Origin: Sphagnum compactum
Lineage: Eukaryota > Bryophyta > Sphagnopsida > Sphagnales
Direction: 5' to 3'
Assembly (NCBI GenBank): GCA_965153455.1
Contig: OZ234495.1
Coordinates: forward strand, 6,138,001 to 6,202,000
DNA length: 64,000 nt
Position 1 is the first letter of the stretch, and every line of letters begins with the position of its first letter. The notes under the pieces are model-generated. The model searched no databases. It was given only the letters and a program-made list of their open reading frames with translations, and was not told the DNA's origin. A program made the position numbers and the translations under genes. Positions 46,500 through 59,530 of the stretch are shown piece after piece.

Positions 46500-49400
46500 A
46501 TTAATATATATGATTTGATGCTAGGCTACCACTAGGTTCAAAAGGAGGCTTGTTTTTTGCTTAGGGTTTATCTTTCAACTTCCCAAACCCTGAGTAGCAT
46601 AGAAGTTTGGATGCATAGAACCTACGGGCACAGGAATAATTGAAATTCACAACTTACAATGTACATAATATATATGACCATTACTCTTGGGACTCTAACT
46701 CTTGTGGGTTTTTGAATATTATCATACTTGTGATGAGAGCCTTAGGAGGTCATTGTTTTCAAGACTATGTCAACATTAGGTAGGGACACAAAGAGAAATG
46801 GAGGGAAGGGAAGGAAGCACCAATCATCCTTACATAGCCCCATCAACAAACATTGGAAATGAACTTTCAAGTGTGAAATTGTACATGCATAGTTCATGGG
46901 TTTGTTTGTAAGATATTTCAATTATTGTCCTACATTTTTTATTGATTTTTTTCATACATGTGTTATGCACAAATATTATGTTTAAATCTCATTTAGTGTT
47001 TTGAGACATCAAAAATATTGTTATGATGTTCTGAATGTTCACCTCTTCTCAAAATATTAAAATAAGTTATGTTCAACAACGGATTGTTCAACTAGTTTGA
47101 AGATATTTAGCTCAAAAGGAATAGTAGAAAAATTTGTCAATGCAGGTAGCATTACAAAAAAACATAATAAATATCAAGAAGTTTTGTATTGATTGTATTT
47201 GGATTAAATGTTTAATGTTTTGCAAACATTTTCTTATATATTTTTACACATCCTAAAACTCAAATAGTTCAAACACGTATGTCCCACAAACTTGGATTTT
47301 GTTGTGGCACACATCCAAAAACCAAAGTAAGTGCTTGTGCAAAAAAAAAAACATAAGGCAAGGACCCATAACAAAGTCTTCCAACTTTACCAATGGTGGA
47401 ACAAGGAAGCTAAGCATGAGGTTTGAGGCATCTCAAAGATGAAAAGCCTTGTTATCGGGGTCAAATTCAACATAAGGTATAAGGTGTTTAATAAAATTTC
47501 AAAAGTGTTAATAAATATGCTTACAATGATGTTGGTAAGTATGCTTCTTAAAACCTTTAAGGTATCTCCACCTTCTATTAGGTGTTTTTGTATTTGCAAG
47601 ATGTTCCTTTTCATCTTAAACCTTATAATATGTTATCATATTATCTTTACCATTTCGGCAACAAACTATCAAATAATTAATTAAATTTGAAATCTTAACT
47701 TTGGCACTTGATTTTTTAATTTTGAATTTTTTTAGAACTAATGCTTATAGAAAATAATAAACAGGATTTTTGTCAATGTTATGGAATAGTCTAGTGTGTC
47801 TAGACTGCCCCAATTTTAAATCATTATCATGGAAGGTGTGTAGTTCAAAACTTGATAGTTGAACTTCTGATTTTATTAAAAATTCGGCACAAATAATAAA
47901 TAATTTTTCAAAAGTTTGACAAAACAAAAAATAATTTAATTTATGTCAAAATGATAAAGGTGCTACAATATGTGATTACATTAAAAACCCCATAATATTT
48001 CACAATCAATACATATACAAGACTTTTTCATAATGTCATACATGTTAATTAATGAGATTGGTGCCAATTTTCTTTACATCAAAGTGTTGCAAAACAATCG
48101 CCTAAATAACATGTTCCCAAGACATTCTTTAAGATGGGTGAAACATTTTACAAACGTTAATAAGGATTATCCAATCCATCATGGAAGATTTTTTTTTAAG
48201 AAAACAAACAAGGAAAAATGGCTAATGGGATGATAACATTTATTTATATTAAAAGGAAAAACCAAAGTTTGAATTAGTAAATTTATGTGCTTTCAATAGC
48301 CATTGGGCTACTTAATTGACAATTTTTTCATATTTTTCTCTCAACATAATATAAATTCCAAGATGGTGACCCTTGGAAGAGTCATCAAGTGTATAGTTTG
48401 AGGGTATTAATCACTTCTTTGGATGGCATTACCCCTACTAACCACCTGGGTAGCTCTTCAGAAAAATCTACACTGCCTTTCAATAGACATATTTAACCTA
48501 GCAAATTTGCTAGTGAAGAAGTTTCTTTGGACTTTTTGTTTTGATTAAACTCATATTTTTGTAATAATGATTTTGATTAAAGTTGGAATTAGTCCAAAAA
48601 AGATGAAAAAATTTTGTGTTGTTTTTCACACATTCACAAGATTACTTTTAACTACAAAATTTGATTTTTTTTCTATAGTTGAGTTTATTCCTCAAAAATG
48701 GTGTTAATCTTGTATTAGAATAGATCAAAGATTTATAGGTTTGTTTTTGTAAAAAGATGAGTTATGAAGTCTATAGAATTAAGGTGTTGTGAATATTTCT
48801 CACTATATACCGAAAGTGTTTGGTAAAGGCCAAAATTGAACCTTTTACATTATAAAACATTTGTTTGAAGTTCTAAAATCCCAAAATGCTAACTTTGGCA
48901 TCTCCCTCTCTATAGATTTTTTTCATGTACCTTTGTTATTTGAATTTTTCAAATTCATTTGGTAACACCTTTTGACAAGCTTCACTTTTAATTTTCACAT
49001 ACTTTCCTCCAAATAATTTTACTAGTTTTATTATTGTTTTTAGTATAGTAAGGATTTGAAAATATTGTCATTGGGATGATCAAATGTGTTTCATGATTAT
49101 TTTGAATACATTAAAACATACTGATAATAACATGTTCCTAGGTCATGCTTGATAAAGATTATTTTATTTTAAAACTAAATCACATTAAAAGAATAAGTTT
49201 GAATTATAAATCAAGGCTTATTTATTAACATTATATAAAGCACATTCGTTGACATTGTTAAGAACATAAGTGTGATAACACGCCCATGTTTTAAGTTTCT
49301 ATTTAAGTAGATGACATTATGCATTAATAAACTTCATGCAAATTTAGCAACACACATTTGATGTTTTAGTGATAGGTTTGTAAATATACTTTCAAATGCA

Positions 49401-50211
49401 TAATTTAAATTGGTCAAAACTATGTTTGCATGTGGTCATAGAAGTCATTATAAATCAGTCAACTAAATTTTATGCCTCATTTTTTAAATCCATGACTTAT
49501 TCATCTAGGCTCCAAAAATTGGGCATTTCCAAATGCAATTATGTACACATTTTGGTTGTTACATGGCTATCCTTCATTTTGATTAATTCAAACGATATTT
49601 GAACTTAAACCTATGGTTATGCAACACTTCACCTTATTTTGCACATGAGTTCAATATGTTAGGATTATATCAATCCAAGCAATTCAACCCAAAAAAATAT
49701 ATCCCAAAATTCAAAATGGTCAACCACTTTCTTAATGATAAATAATTAGCCCTACCCAACTAGTTTTGGAAATGGTACAATTTACTTATTAAATTGAAAA
49801 GATTATCAATTTTTTTAAAGAGGCAAAACAATTTTCTATTTTCTATTTCTTCAAAATCCAAAACATTCATTAGTATGAAAAACAATTGACTTACATGAGG
49901 TCCATTTATCCCTTGTTTCCATCCACAATTTGTCCCTTTATTTGATTAAATGGCTCAAACCTTTGAAAGCAAAAATGTTGTCAATCATGCCTAATTGAAA
50001 ACCAAGTTGTTTCATTATTGATGACACCCCTCAAGAATTGCAGGCATTACGATGAATATGAATCCTACCTTACCTCTTTCTTCATAATTATGTTCAATGA
50101 AGATCAAAAGCTTTCCTTGTCCAAGGTTTTTTTTAGTCCTACAAAGCTTACAATGTACTTACCTATCTAGCTAATGCTTAAAGTTGATGTGATTTGTGTT
50201 TGAATGCTTAG
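46500..50211. other. AT-rich intergenic DNA, no gene seen
   Basis: No RNA gene, array or transposon protein was found. Open frames stay below 82 codons and are AT-driven. Confidence 0.6.
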
Positions 50212-51329
50212 GATTGTTTGGGCTACAAAGAACATCTTCCTTTATGCATGCCATGTATTAAAGGCATGGTGTTTACGTACAATGGAGAAGATAAAAAATG
50301 TTGAAGTTCGATGAATAATCCTTCATGACCTACATGATGAGACGTACATGTCCATCGAATCCATGGAAACATTCACACTTTCAAAGAATGAAGGAGAATG
50401 AAAGTCTGCAAAAGTTTTGAATAACATAGTCATGGTGACTCTTTGACACATTACTTTTGGACCTATTATTGCCAATTTGGTATGTGTTTGTTTTTTAATT
50501 TTAGTCTTTCAAAACATGTTAGTTTGACCATAGTTTCATAATTTTAATCCCCTTAAATGGGTATGATCATGTTTTATCAACTAGAACATTGATTTAATTA
50601 ATATCGCATTGTGCATTGTGTTTTAGAATTATGGATAATTAACCTTCAGTGCATGCCACATTCCAACCAAGATACACAAGCAAATATTGAGTCTTATCAT
50701 GGCACCTTAAAATGTTGGTTTTCATTTGAAACCAAGGGTCTTAGAGGGCATCAAATAGATTACTTGGTTTGGAGATTAACAACAATTGCATGACATTACA
50801 TGCAAACATCCAAAATGAAGAAAATGGGGTTTATTAAAAACATGGTCGTGGAATGTATTGTGGGAATGAGTGTGGAAAAGGCAGCATTGATCCTAATCAT
50901 GCATGTATCCCAATTATCTTTTGAAACAACTGGTTATTGGATTATAAGGAAGCAACATCTTGCCAATGTGGCATACAAAGTGAAGTACCCATTTATAGAA
51001 TATTCAAGTTCCACATGTGAGTGGACATTACAAAGGAATCTTTGTAAGCACCAAATTGTTATTATTTTCATGGTCCCAACGTTACCCAAGAGGATGTTTT
51101 TGATTATTGTGGAACATGGTTCAGATTTAATAGTGGAGGTTTGGCAGCCATGTTTGCGAACCCCAAATATATTTCACATGATTCAGATTTTGAAGATGAT
51201 GTTGAAGCTTATGGTGACAAAAGGGTCATCAACATTGGTTTGATTGGAACCATGGAGGAGGTTGTGCTTCCTATGGACAAGGTCAAGGATTTTGATGAAC
51301 TGGAAAATTTAAGTGTTCTTTTGGTTTAA
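50212..51329 (+). pseudogene. Decayed MULE/FAR1-like transposase with SWIM zinc finger
   Basis: The first exon (from an acceptor-like TGAATGCTTAG) reads FLYACHVLKAW then DETYMSIESMETFTL, with an in-frame TGA at 50312. After a probable intron (50480-50626, GTATGT...TTTTAG) the frame gives CMPHSNQDTQANIESYHGTL, the conserved block after the MULE catalytic core, then VWRLTTIA. A SWIM finger follows at about 51007-51051: STCEW...NLCKH, where the first Cys of CxC..CxH has become Ser (TCC, 51010-51012). A frameshift near 51110-51140 moves the reading to a tail with YCGTWFRFNSGGLAAMFANP, ending at 51329. The N-terminal catalytic part upstream is missing or unrecognisable. The element is dead. The host gene family FAR1/FHY3 is the alternative source, but the decay is the same either way. 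Confidence 0.7.
50480..50626 (+). other. Probable intron within the MULE/FAR1-like relic
   Basis: Starts GTATGTGTTTG and ends TTGTGTTTTAG, 147 bp. Protein homology by eye stops shortly before it and resumes right after it. Confidence 0.5.
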
Positions 51330-52725
51330 ACCAGAGGTTATATGGCCTTGACACACTATAAACATAATAAAAATATGGTACTAATAACATAATATTGTTA
51401 TGTAGAAATTCTTATACGTCAAATAATTATTAATAATAAAAATGATGATAATATTATAGTATATACTTATTATTAATTAGTAAATGTTATTTGAATATTA
51501 TTGATCGTACTAGTATATTTTTATACACCTACACGGCTATATAGCTTAAATAACACTAGTTAATTTATAAGTATCTTAACATAAGCTACATATTCCAGAA
51601 ATAGTAACAATAATATCTATTATAATAATGAAAATTTACTAAGGTCATTACTTTTAAATTTTAAATAATGATTAAAAAATTTAAGATTTTCATTAATATT
51701 TTTTCCCTAGAATTTTAAATATTTTTATTATCATAATAGTTTAATAATAATCAATAATAATAAACTATAATGTTTAATTAATAATTAATGAAGAGCATGA
51801 TTCTAACAATATCATTATTTAATATTATTTTAATAAAAAAAATTAACAAATGGATAAATATCACAGAAGTATAATATCATTCTATCAAATAAAATATGCA
51901 AGAAAATTTAGTGTTAATAAGAAAATTTATTAATGATTATTGATTTTTTTGTATAATTAATATGTTTATTATTATTATTATATTTTAATAAAAATAAGAA
52001 ATAAAAATATTATGTTAAATAAAATATTACTAACTATAAAAATGTTAATAATATTATTATTCAATACAATCATTACCAATATTAATCTAATAGTAATCAA
52101 CAATTTAATATATTATTATGTTTGGAGATTACATATAATATAAGATTTGAAATGGCATATATGTAGGTAGTTGGAACACAAACGATTGGATGATTACTTC
52201 ACAAGGTTACATTGTGCATGTATTGTTTATTTTGTGAAAATGGACCTATTTTTGTACTTCAATTATTAAAAGAGTAAAAGAAAAAAATGAAATATCCACA
52301 AGAAAAATTGAAATGTACTGCAAATCATTATGCATTACCCATTCATGCAAGCAAAAAACACCATGTCAATATTTTTCAACATTTGCACTTACATTAGCAT
52401 ATTCGCATCACCAAACAAAATAATGTAAATATTGCAAAAGACTTTATGCAATACCTACACATCCCCCCCCCCCTCCCCCAAGTGTTGTGTATTCATCGAA
52501 GCCCCCCTAAATGCAATTTGCTCCCAAAATGCAATACTTGCATTCAAAAAAAATAAACATAAAAATATATGTAGCTAATGAAAATATGATAATAATAAAT
52601 GTTTATTTTGTTACTTTTCATCCAATAAATGGTTGACACATGTCACTACCTATTCCATGTAACCTAGGTAGGTAAATTGCTTAACCTAAACGGGCTAAAT
52701 AACACAATATGGGTTGCAAGTATGA
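51330..52725. other. Extremely AT-rich DNA
   Basis: Mainly A/T with ATTATT/AATAAT-type words from 51360 to 52140. Nothing encoded is visible. A C-run (about 52465-52476) stands out near the end. Confidence 0.6.
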
Positions 52726-52792
52726 TGACTTGAACCCCTCACCTCTTTGAAGAAAATTCAACTCTTTAACCCTTGCACCATTGGTCAACAAT
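52726..52792 (-). repeat. tRNA-like A/B-box segment (SINE-like), copy 4
   Basis: On the minus strand ACCAATGGTGCAAGGGTTAA (A-box-like) is followed by GAGGGGTTCAAGTCATC (B-box-like) at tRNA-like spacing. It is preceded on the plus strand by an ACCTAGGTAGGTAAA tract, the same company the other copies keep. Confidence 0.5.
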
Positions 52793-52969
52793 ATGACCAA
52801 GATGGTCATCCTTTGATTATGAATAATTTTTTTCATTACCCTATTGAAATTGTCTAATGTAAATATACTAACACTATGTAAATTTTAAATTATTTATGAT
52901 TATATATAATTCTAGGATTACATATATTTAAAAACTTAATCATTACATGTTTTAGATTATTTGTAATCC

Positions 52970-53570
52970 CCAAAATTTCACCCTAAAGCCTAACTATAAA
53001 GCTTAAACCCTAAGATGTAAAACCTAAAACTTAAACCTACAACCCACAACCTAACATTAAAATTTCGTTTTAAAGCCTATATATAACCTTAAAACTTAAA
53101 ACCTACAACCTAACATTAAAACCTAACCTTAAAACCTAAAACCTTCAACTTAACATTAAAACTTAACCTTAAAGCCTAAAACTTAATTTTCAATTTTAAA
53201 AACTAAACCCAAAACCTTGAAACCAAAACTGTCAAATTAAAATCTTCTGCCTAAACCCCAAATTGTAAACCTTAAAATCTAAACCTAAAGCCTAAATGAA
53301 AACCCTAAAATCTAAAGTTTAACCTTAAATTAAAACCTTTTACCTAAACCCCAAATTATAAACCCTAAACCTAAACTCAAAGCCTAAATGAAAAACCTTA
53401 AAACCAAAAGCCTAACCTTAAATTTAAACCTTCTACTTAAACCCCAAATTATAAACCGTAAAACCTAAACCTAAAGCCTACCCTTAAATCTAAACCTTTT
53501 ACTTAAACTCCAAATTGTAAACCCTAAACCTTAAACCTTAAATCCATTAAAACCTAAACCCCATAAATAT
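52970..53570. repeat. Degenerate CCCTAAA/ACCTTAAA heptamer-like array
   Basis: The array mixes AAACCCTAAA, AAACCTAAA, AAACCTTAAA, AAGCCTAA and a longer-range unit of about 65-90 bp (CTTAAATTAAAACCTT.TACCTAAACCCCAAATT.TAAACC), which recurs at roughly 53230, 53325, 53420 and 53480. It reads as an interstitial telomere-like array in late decay. No coding frame is present. Confidence 0.75.
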
Positions 53571-54970
53571 TTTTAAAGATATGTAATACCCACATACAGG
53601 GCTTGTTGAAAAAGTTGTTTATTGATTAAAGCCCCACCCTAAATGAATCCCCATTCAAAAGTACAATACTCACACCCATCATATTAAAATGTTTGAATGT
53701 GTGTAGCACGTGTAGGTTTGTATGACCATTATGCAAATATTGCAAAAAACAAGGAAAAAATTAATGTGTGTTTTGAACCCCCATGTAAGTATGGTAATTG
53801 AAGAAAAAAAATCTAGTGTGAATTTTGAACTTCCATGCGTGTATAGCAAAAAAGGAAAAAAGATCAAGTGTATGTTTTGAACCCCCATGTGGGTATTGCA
53901 ATTGAAGAGGAAAAATCTAATATGTGTTTTGCAAATGATATGCAAGTATGGAACACATTATTATTAATGGTAAATAAATTTAAAAAATGAGTATTGCATT
54001 TTTGGTATTAGTGAGTTTTTGGCATTTATGAAAGTATTATGGGTTCATTTTTTTTAGCATGTATATTAAGGTTGAGACATTAAAATATTGCACACAAAAA
54101 TAAGGTGATTCACAATAATTGTTTAATATGGCTTATGAAACATTAAGAAATGCAAAAACAAATCACGAAAAATCAAAAATGGAAAATGTAGTAATCCACA
54201 TCAATTTGTACAAAAACATTCAAAAAGTTGCAAAAATGCACATCTATATTCAAAAAACTAGTCAATAATCATCATTATTAAAACCATGAGCTTAGGAATA
54301 AGCATTGACCAACTCTTCCACCCATTTTGCGTGATGGTGGGTGTACATGTGGTGATGTTTTATAAAGAGACAAACTGCATTAGCCACAAATTGGTCCATC
54401 ATAATTCCACACAACATAAATAAGAATTCACACATTTTGTAAACAATAATTTCAAAATTTTGATCGAACAATTGAACTTAAAGTAATGGAAGGGTTTGAA
54501 AATAAATACCATTTGTGAATGGTCTTTGATGCATGGAAATCAAGGATTGTCTACATTTCTTCAAACTAAGTGGACTTGCTAGATTCCTATCGTCATAAGA
54601 TGGCATCCTATGCCACCTTTGCCGTCCTCACATAGGATAACTTGCATTGAAAGATGGTGTCACCGGGTTCTTCATTTTTTTCAATTTGGGAGAACGCATT
54701 TCAAGGGATGTATCCCACACCCTAATTAGAATGCCTAGAATCTTCAATAGGATCTTCGAAGCAAACTTAACAAAAGGCAATTTAAAGATTTCATGCCTTT
54801 GTGCTACTTCTTCTGAACGCAATCCTATTCCAATGTAACTTTTGCTTATGCACGAATAATTATTTTGTGCTCATTCCATCGCAAAATTGATTGGGCATCA
54901 ATCAAGATGCAACCATTCATTACCAAATGATTTTGATGTCAAGGGCCTTGTCATGAGTTGAAAGGCACCT
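53571..54970. other. AT-rich intergenic DNA with a short tandem and a coding-like patch
   Basis: Between 53755 and 53945 the word TGTGTTTTGAACCCCCATG or a variant recurs three to four times (~60-bp unit); the 88-codon minus frame is a reflection of it. At 54600-54840 a minus-strand 64-codon frame has a mixed composition, but no family was recognised. Confidence 0.5.
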
Positions 54971-57403
54971 CCCTGGGAGAAATTTTGGGTTTTGCAACTA
55001 TCATTGCAACTAAAATTTAGTTGCATGCAACACAAGTAACTGCAAATTTATGTAGTTACCTAAGTCAAGTTGCACATGACATTCAGTTGCATGCAACATT
55101 ACATATGTAACATGTATATATAATGTTAATATACATGTTCATCCATACATACCAATCCAAATGTAATTGCACCTTCTGTGCAACTCTCCTTGCACCTACA
55201 ACGCAACTAATCAAAATATGACACATGTTTAAAAATTGGACAACTAGCTTGTGGACACATGTCACTATTTAATTATTTTTGTGTTTTCAAACTTAAAAAT
55301 TCATTGGATTAATCTCAATCTTTAAAGTTTCTGCCACTAAGATGATGACACGTGACACACCATGGAACGTTCATTGACCATTTGCCACGTGTTATTTTTA
55401 ACACCAATTATATGATGACATGTGACAATCAAGGCCCACTTTTTTTAATTGAAAAATACTAATAAATGAAATCTGAATTGTCCAATTTACGACTAATAAA
55501 TTGACACGTGGTGCGTTGATAGGTAAGTAAATATTAAACCTTATTAGGTAGGTAGGTTTACTAGGTTTGTAAGTAGGTTGAAAAGTAGCTAGGCTTAAGC
55601 TATATAAGTTGATTTAGAATAATCCGATTTTATTTTTAAATTTAACAATTTCATAAAGGTCAAACTTTTTTAGTTCACTCATCCCCAACGACACTTGGTA
55701 TTTGGCTACCACATACCTATTACTCCTACTTATATACTAAGTTAAATAGAATTGGAAGCCAAAGGATATGGGATAGGAAATTCCATTGCAAACCTCATGA
55801 ACCAACTTAGTTGCACATTAGATGCAACTATTATATTAGAATATACGAGCTAGGGGAGGGTTCTATTGCTTCTGGTGTCCAAACAAATTGAAGCCCTCCT
55901 CTTGGCGCAACTAACACACTAAGAATCGTAAAAAATGGATTAGAAATGAGAAAGTTATGGCCCCCAAAGTAAAGGGGGTCAAGAACTCAAAAAAAAAAAC
56001 CAATGAACACTACAAAGGCCGGTTCTTAAACACCCAAAAAAGTTCCCTTTATGTTGTTTTGTTGTTATTAAAGTTCCAACGTGATTTGTAGAACTTCAGG
56101 TGGCGTTCCTATAACATTTTAAATCATTTAAAATGAATAAAAAATAAGAAAGTTATGAGATTTGAAAGTAGGAGGGGTCCAAAGGAAAAAAAAAACGTTT
56201 TGTAACTTGGAGAGCTCATTTTTCTTCTTGTTAATTTTTCATTACTCCTTTTCTTTTGCACTTCAAAGATGATTATAGGATATTTTTAATAATTATGATT
56301 ACTTAATGAAAATATGATTTTAATATTATTATCTAGGTTAAACTAATAATTAACTTAGTATGTTTGTGTACTTGTAAGTTAATTATTGTAACTTATTTAC
56401 ATTAATATTTTATCATAAATGATAAAATTTAAATGTATAATACCTATTGAGTATATATATATATATATATGTGATTATCATCATAATTATAATAAACGTT
56501 TAGTTAATAATAGTAATTATTTATAATAAATATTAATATTATCATATTAATTAATTCTGAATCATTCTTTTTGTTTAATCAAATTCAATTTTCTAAAAAA
56601 GATTCCAAATAAAATAAAATCAAAAAATTCTACTTGCCAAAAATATATTTAAATATATTTGACAAATAAAAATGAATACTTGCAATATATATTTAAACCA
56701 TGGTTTAGTCTAGTTTAATTTAATTTAGCACAATTTAGTTTAAACTAACTTAATTTAGCCATAATTATTTTGGCCTAACTTAATTTAGCCATATTTATTT
56801 TAACCTAATTTAATTTAATATAATCTAATTTAGTTTAGCCATAAATCATTTTGTTTAACTTAATTTAGCCATTATTATGGCCTAACTTAATTTAGCCATA
56901 GTTAATTTAACTTAATTTAATTTAGCCATGGTTAATTTTAGCCTAATTTAATTTAACCATAATTATTTTAGCCTAACTTAATTTAACTATGGTTAGTTTA
57001 GCCTAATTTAATTTAATTTAATTTAGCCATAATTAAAATTTTAAACCTTAATTTAACCATGGTTAGTTTAATTTTTTAGTTTATTTAGCCTAGGTTAATT
57101 TAGGCTAGCCTAAGTTAGCATAGGGTTAACCTTAGTGCTAGAGGTACATAATAGTATGATATATAGCATATGTAGATATATTAAGTATATTCATTTAAGT
57201 ATGTATAAATTTAGGCCATTATTTTTATGACACATGTCCATGTTGTACACATTTAGTCGCATGTTAATTCCAGACACAATTGTATGGCCCAAACTTATAC
57301 AATACCAAATTTGTAGCAAACATGACTAGATACATGTAAACGACAACCAGTTGCATGCCAACTACATAATGACTGATTGCAAATGACAAGATTTTTAGTA
57401 ATG
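54971..57403. mobile_element. CACTA-like DNA transposon relic 2, ~2.4 kb
   Basis: The left end (CCCTGGGAGAAATTTTG, continuing to TTTTGCAACT) and the right end read on the minus strand (CATTACTAAAAATCTTG, continuing to TTTGCAA) each match the left terminus of element 1 at about 21-22 of 29 positions. Subterminal zones carry TGCAACT/AGTTGCA words, including the 12-bp palindrome GTTGCATGCAAC at 55020-55031 and 55086-55097. Three CACGTG sites (55349, 55386 and 55505) and an AGGT tract (55540-55560) echo the interior of element 1. No transposase is visible, so it is non-autonomous. The flanking triplets do not match. Confidence 0.6.
56690..57130. repeat. TTTAGCCATAATTATTTTAGCC array
   Basis: About fifteen degenerate units built from AATTTAGCCATAATTA and TTTAGCCTAACTTAATTT alternate over 440 bp. 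The array lies within CACTA-like element 2 and resembles, in style but not in sequence, the arrays at 1.7 and 20.3 kb. Confidence 0.8.
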
Positions 57404-58189
57404 TATGATTTCCTTTTCTAATAATGAGTTCATGCACCTTCTTTAAGAGTGTAGTTAGTATTTATTTTGCAACATGTGATTCATTGCAATTTCCAACTTT
57501 ACAAGGCCACTTTGACCCTTATTTGACCCATTCAACACCCTTCCTTGTAAGTTGAGGAAGGGGAGAGGCCTCATAGAATATAACATCAAGGGCTATTGGA
57601 AAGACTTTTTCAACTTTGTGGTCCTAGTTGGATAGTTCATTAGTTGCATTAGCTTCAAGAATCACACCATTAGGGACATCTTCTTTTAGGTTGCCAACAA
57701 GGATGGGGAGTTTTAAGGTGCCTCTCTGTGTTTTTTTGCGTGTTTGCACCATGCTATGAAAAGAAACTAAAGAAAAAAATTGATTAGATGTGTGGTAAGG
57801 TAGACATGGATAGAGCCTACCTTTTTTTTCTTTGGCAAGGTGGGGCAGATGAGGATAGAGCCTACCTTACCTTTCTTCTTTCTAGTTCTTATGGCGATGG
57901 TAAAGCAAGGCATACAAGGATAAAACATGCCTTACCATACTTCTCTCTGGTTCATTGTGCAGGACATACTAAGATAGAACTTGCCTTGCCCTGTGGCGAT
58001 GGCAAGGCAAGGTAGAGGAACCTATTGCCATGTGACTTTAGTTTTATGTGGTGATGGCAATGCATGAAAACTTACTTTGCCCTATGACTTTTTAATTGTA
58101 TGTGCCTTGTTACTTTTTGGCACATGCACACATACACATGAAAATTGATCTTACTTGTGTACAAAGGAGGGTGTTGTCATGTTGATGGA
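57404..58189. other. Intergenic DNA with a degenerate AAGGTAGACATGGATAGAG repeat
   Basis: From 57795 to 58020 the phrases GGATAGAGCCTACCTT, GGATAAAACATGCCTTACC and AGATAGAACTTGCCTTGCC recur with GGCGATGGTAAAGCAAGG between them (~60-bp unit). The 75-codon frame is made of this repeat. Confidence 0.6.
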
Positions 58190-58540
58190 ACACTAGCGAT
58201 GGCAACACCCCTTTTTAGTAATGATGGTGATGCACCTCTCCAGCGATGATGGCAACATCCTTTTTTAATAACAATGGTGATGCACCTCTCTAGCAACAAA
58301 GGCGACTAAGGAGGGTGCTACCACAACGATGGAGCATTGGTGATGACAATGCACCTTTCCAGCAATAATGGCAATGACCCTTTCTAGCAATGATGGTGAC
58401 ACATTGGAGTGATGGTGGAGGCTCTTGCGGCAATGGCAGAGGCAACTTTGGTAGCAATGGCAAAGGTTGCAATGATGCAACACATCTCCTCCTTCCTCAA
58501 TCTCCTTCTCTAGCAACAATGGCGAAGGCACTACTATATC
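58190..58540. repeat. GATGG-type tandem array
   Basis: Units such as AGCGATGGCAACACCC, AATGATGGTGATGCACCTCT and CAGCGATGATGGCAACATCC repeat with a period near 28-56 bp. Later units change to GGCAATGGCAGAGGCAAC-like words. The long minus-strand frame over it (58265-58783) is low complexity. Confidence 0.75.
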
Positions 58541-58859
58541 ATTGTTGTGAAAGAAAACAAAAGGAACAAAAATATGAAAGTTAAGGAACAAGAAAAAAGT
58601 GAAGGGTAAAAGAAAAAAAGACAAAAGGAAAAAGAAGATGAAAATCAAGGAATAAGAAGAGAAGTGAAGGGTAAGCATGTGTTTAAGTTTGAAATTGAGG
58701 GATAGGGTGATGTAAGAAAAAAAAAATAGAAAAAAAAGGTCCCCTAGTTTAAATTCATGCGAAAACAACATGAACAACCTCATCCCTCGATTGGTGCACT
58801 AATGGGTTTAGGGTCACAGGGGCCTTGTATTTGGAAGGTACTAGAGTTATTTGTAAAGT

Positions 58860-59195
58860 CACATGATTAGGGGGTGAGAAGGGCTAGTTTCGACATAATA
58901 GGGGCATAACTAGGAATGAAACTTTTACAAAATGAAGTGATTGGGACCCAAACTAGTTTTTCCACCAATTTTGGTGGTGAATTAAATTTTATTACATCTT
59001 TTTTTCTCCCTGAGCACCTCCACTACTGCTACATATATTTCACTACTCCTACCTATACAATATTACAATGTTCTTGAAGCTTGTGCATTGAATGTTAAGT
59101 TTCATCATTTCATACTAATATTTGATAAAATTTCTTTACTTTGCAAATAACATTACAAGCGGTGATAGGGGTTAAAAGAGAAGGTGACTTTATGG
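58860..59195 (+). repeat. Inverted-arm family, third copy
   Basis: After a GGGGTGAGAAGGGC start it contains CCACCAATTTTGGTGGTG (itself a hairpin), TTTTTTTCTCCCTGAGCAC and CCACTACTGCTACATA. It then matches the arms at 5231 and 7310 (minus) through to GATAGGGGTTAAAAGAGAAG. It is solitary here, so it is either a solo arm or one end of a larger broken element. Confidence 0.7.
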
Positions 59196-59219
59196 ATAAC
59201 TTTATTGTATATATTTGAA

Positions 59220-59530
59220 TATTCTTTCTAAAAAGGATCATATACTTACTTATAGGTGTAACGTCCCTCCCACTGTTGAGTAGTAGCCATAAAATCCCTC
59301 CCATTTCTACTGCCTTATGATCTATGTTTGTTTCGGCTTACAATAAAATTCACCATGTGGTTGATGGCTAGGAAAGGCTCGCATGTTGAAGACATTATCG
59401 AAATAAGGGGCACAAAGGGATGTAGTGAGGGGCAGGGACGCTCCCAAAATGTGGAAATTTTGGGCTGGATTTTTAAAATGCTTCATCCTAGGCCTCACAT
59501 TTTGGGAAATCCCCCTAGCTTGGGGCTTTT
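59220..59530. repeat. Dispersed repeat related to 16000-16345
   Basis: Carries GTAGCCATAAAATCCCTCCC and TCATCCTAGGCCTCACATT. A perfect 11-bp inverted repeat (CCCAAAATGTG at 59443-59453, CACATTTTGGG at 59496-59506) sits inside it. Confidence 0.55.

Noticed and set aside
58265-58783. A 172-codon minus-strand frame with Phe/Leu- and His-rich parts
   Set aside because: It is generated by poly-A/G runs and the GATGG array. Low complexity explains it entirely.
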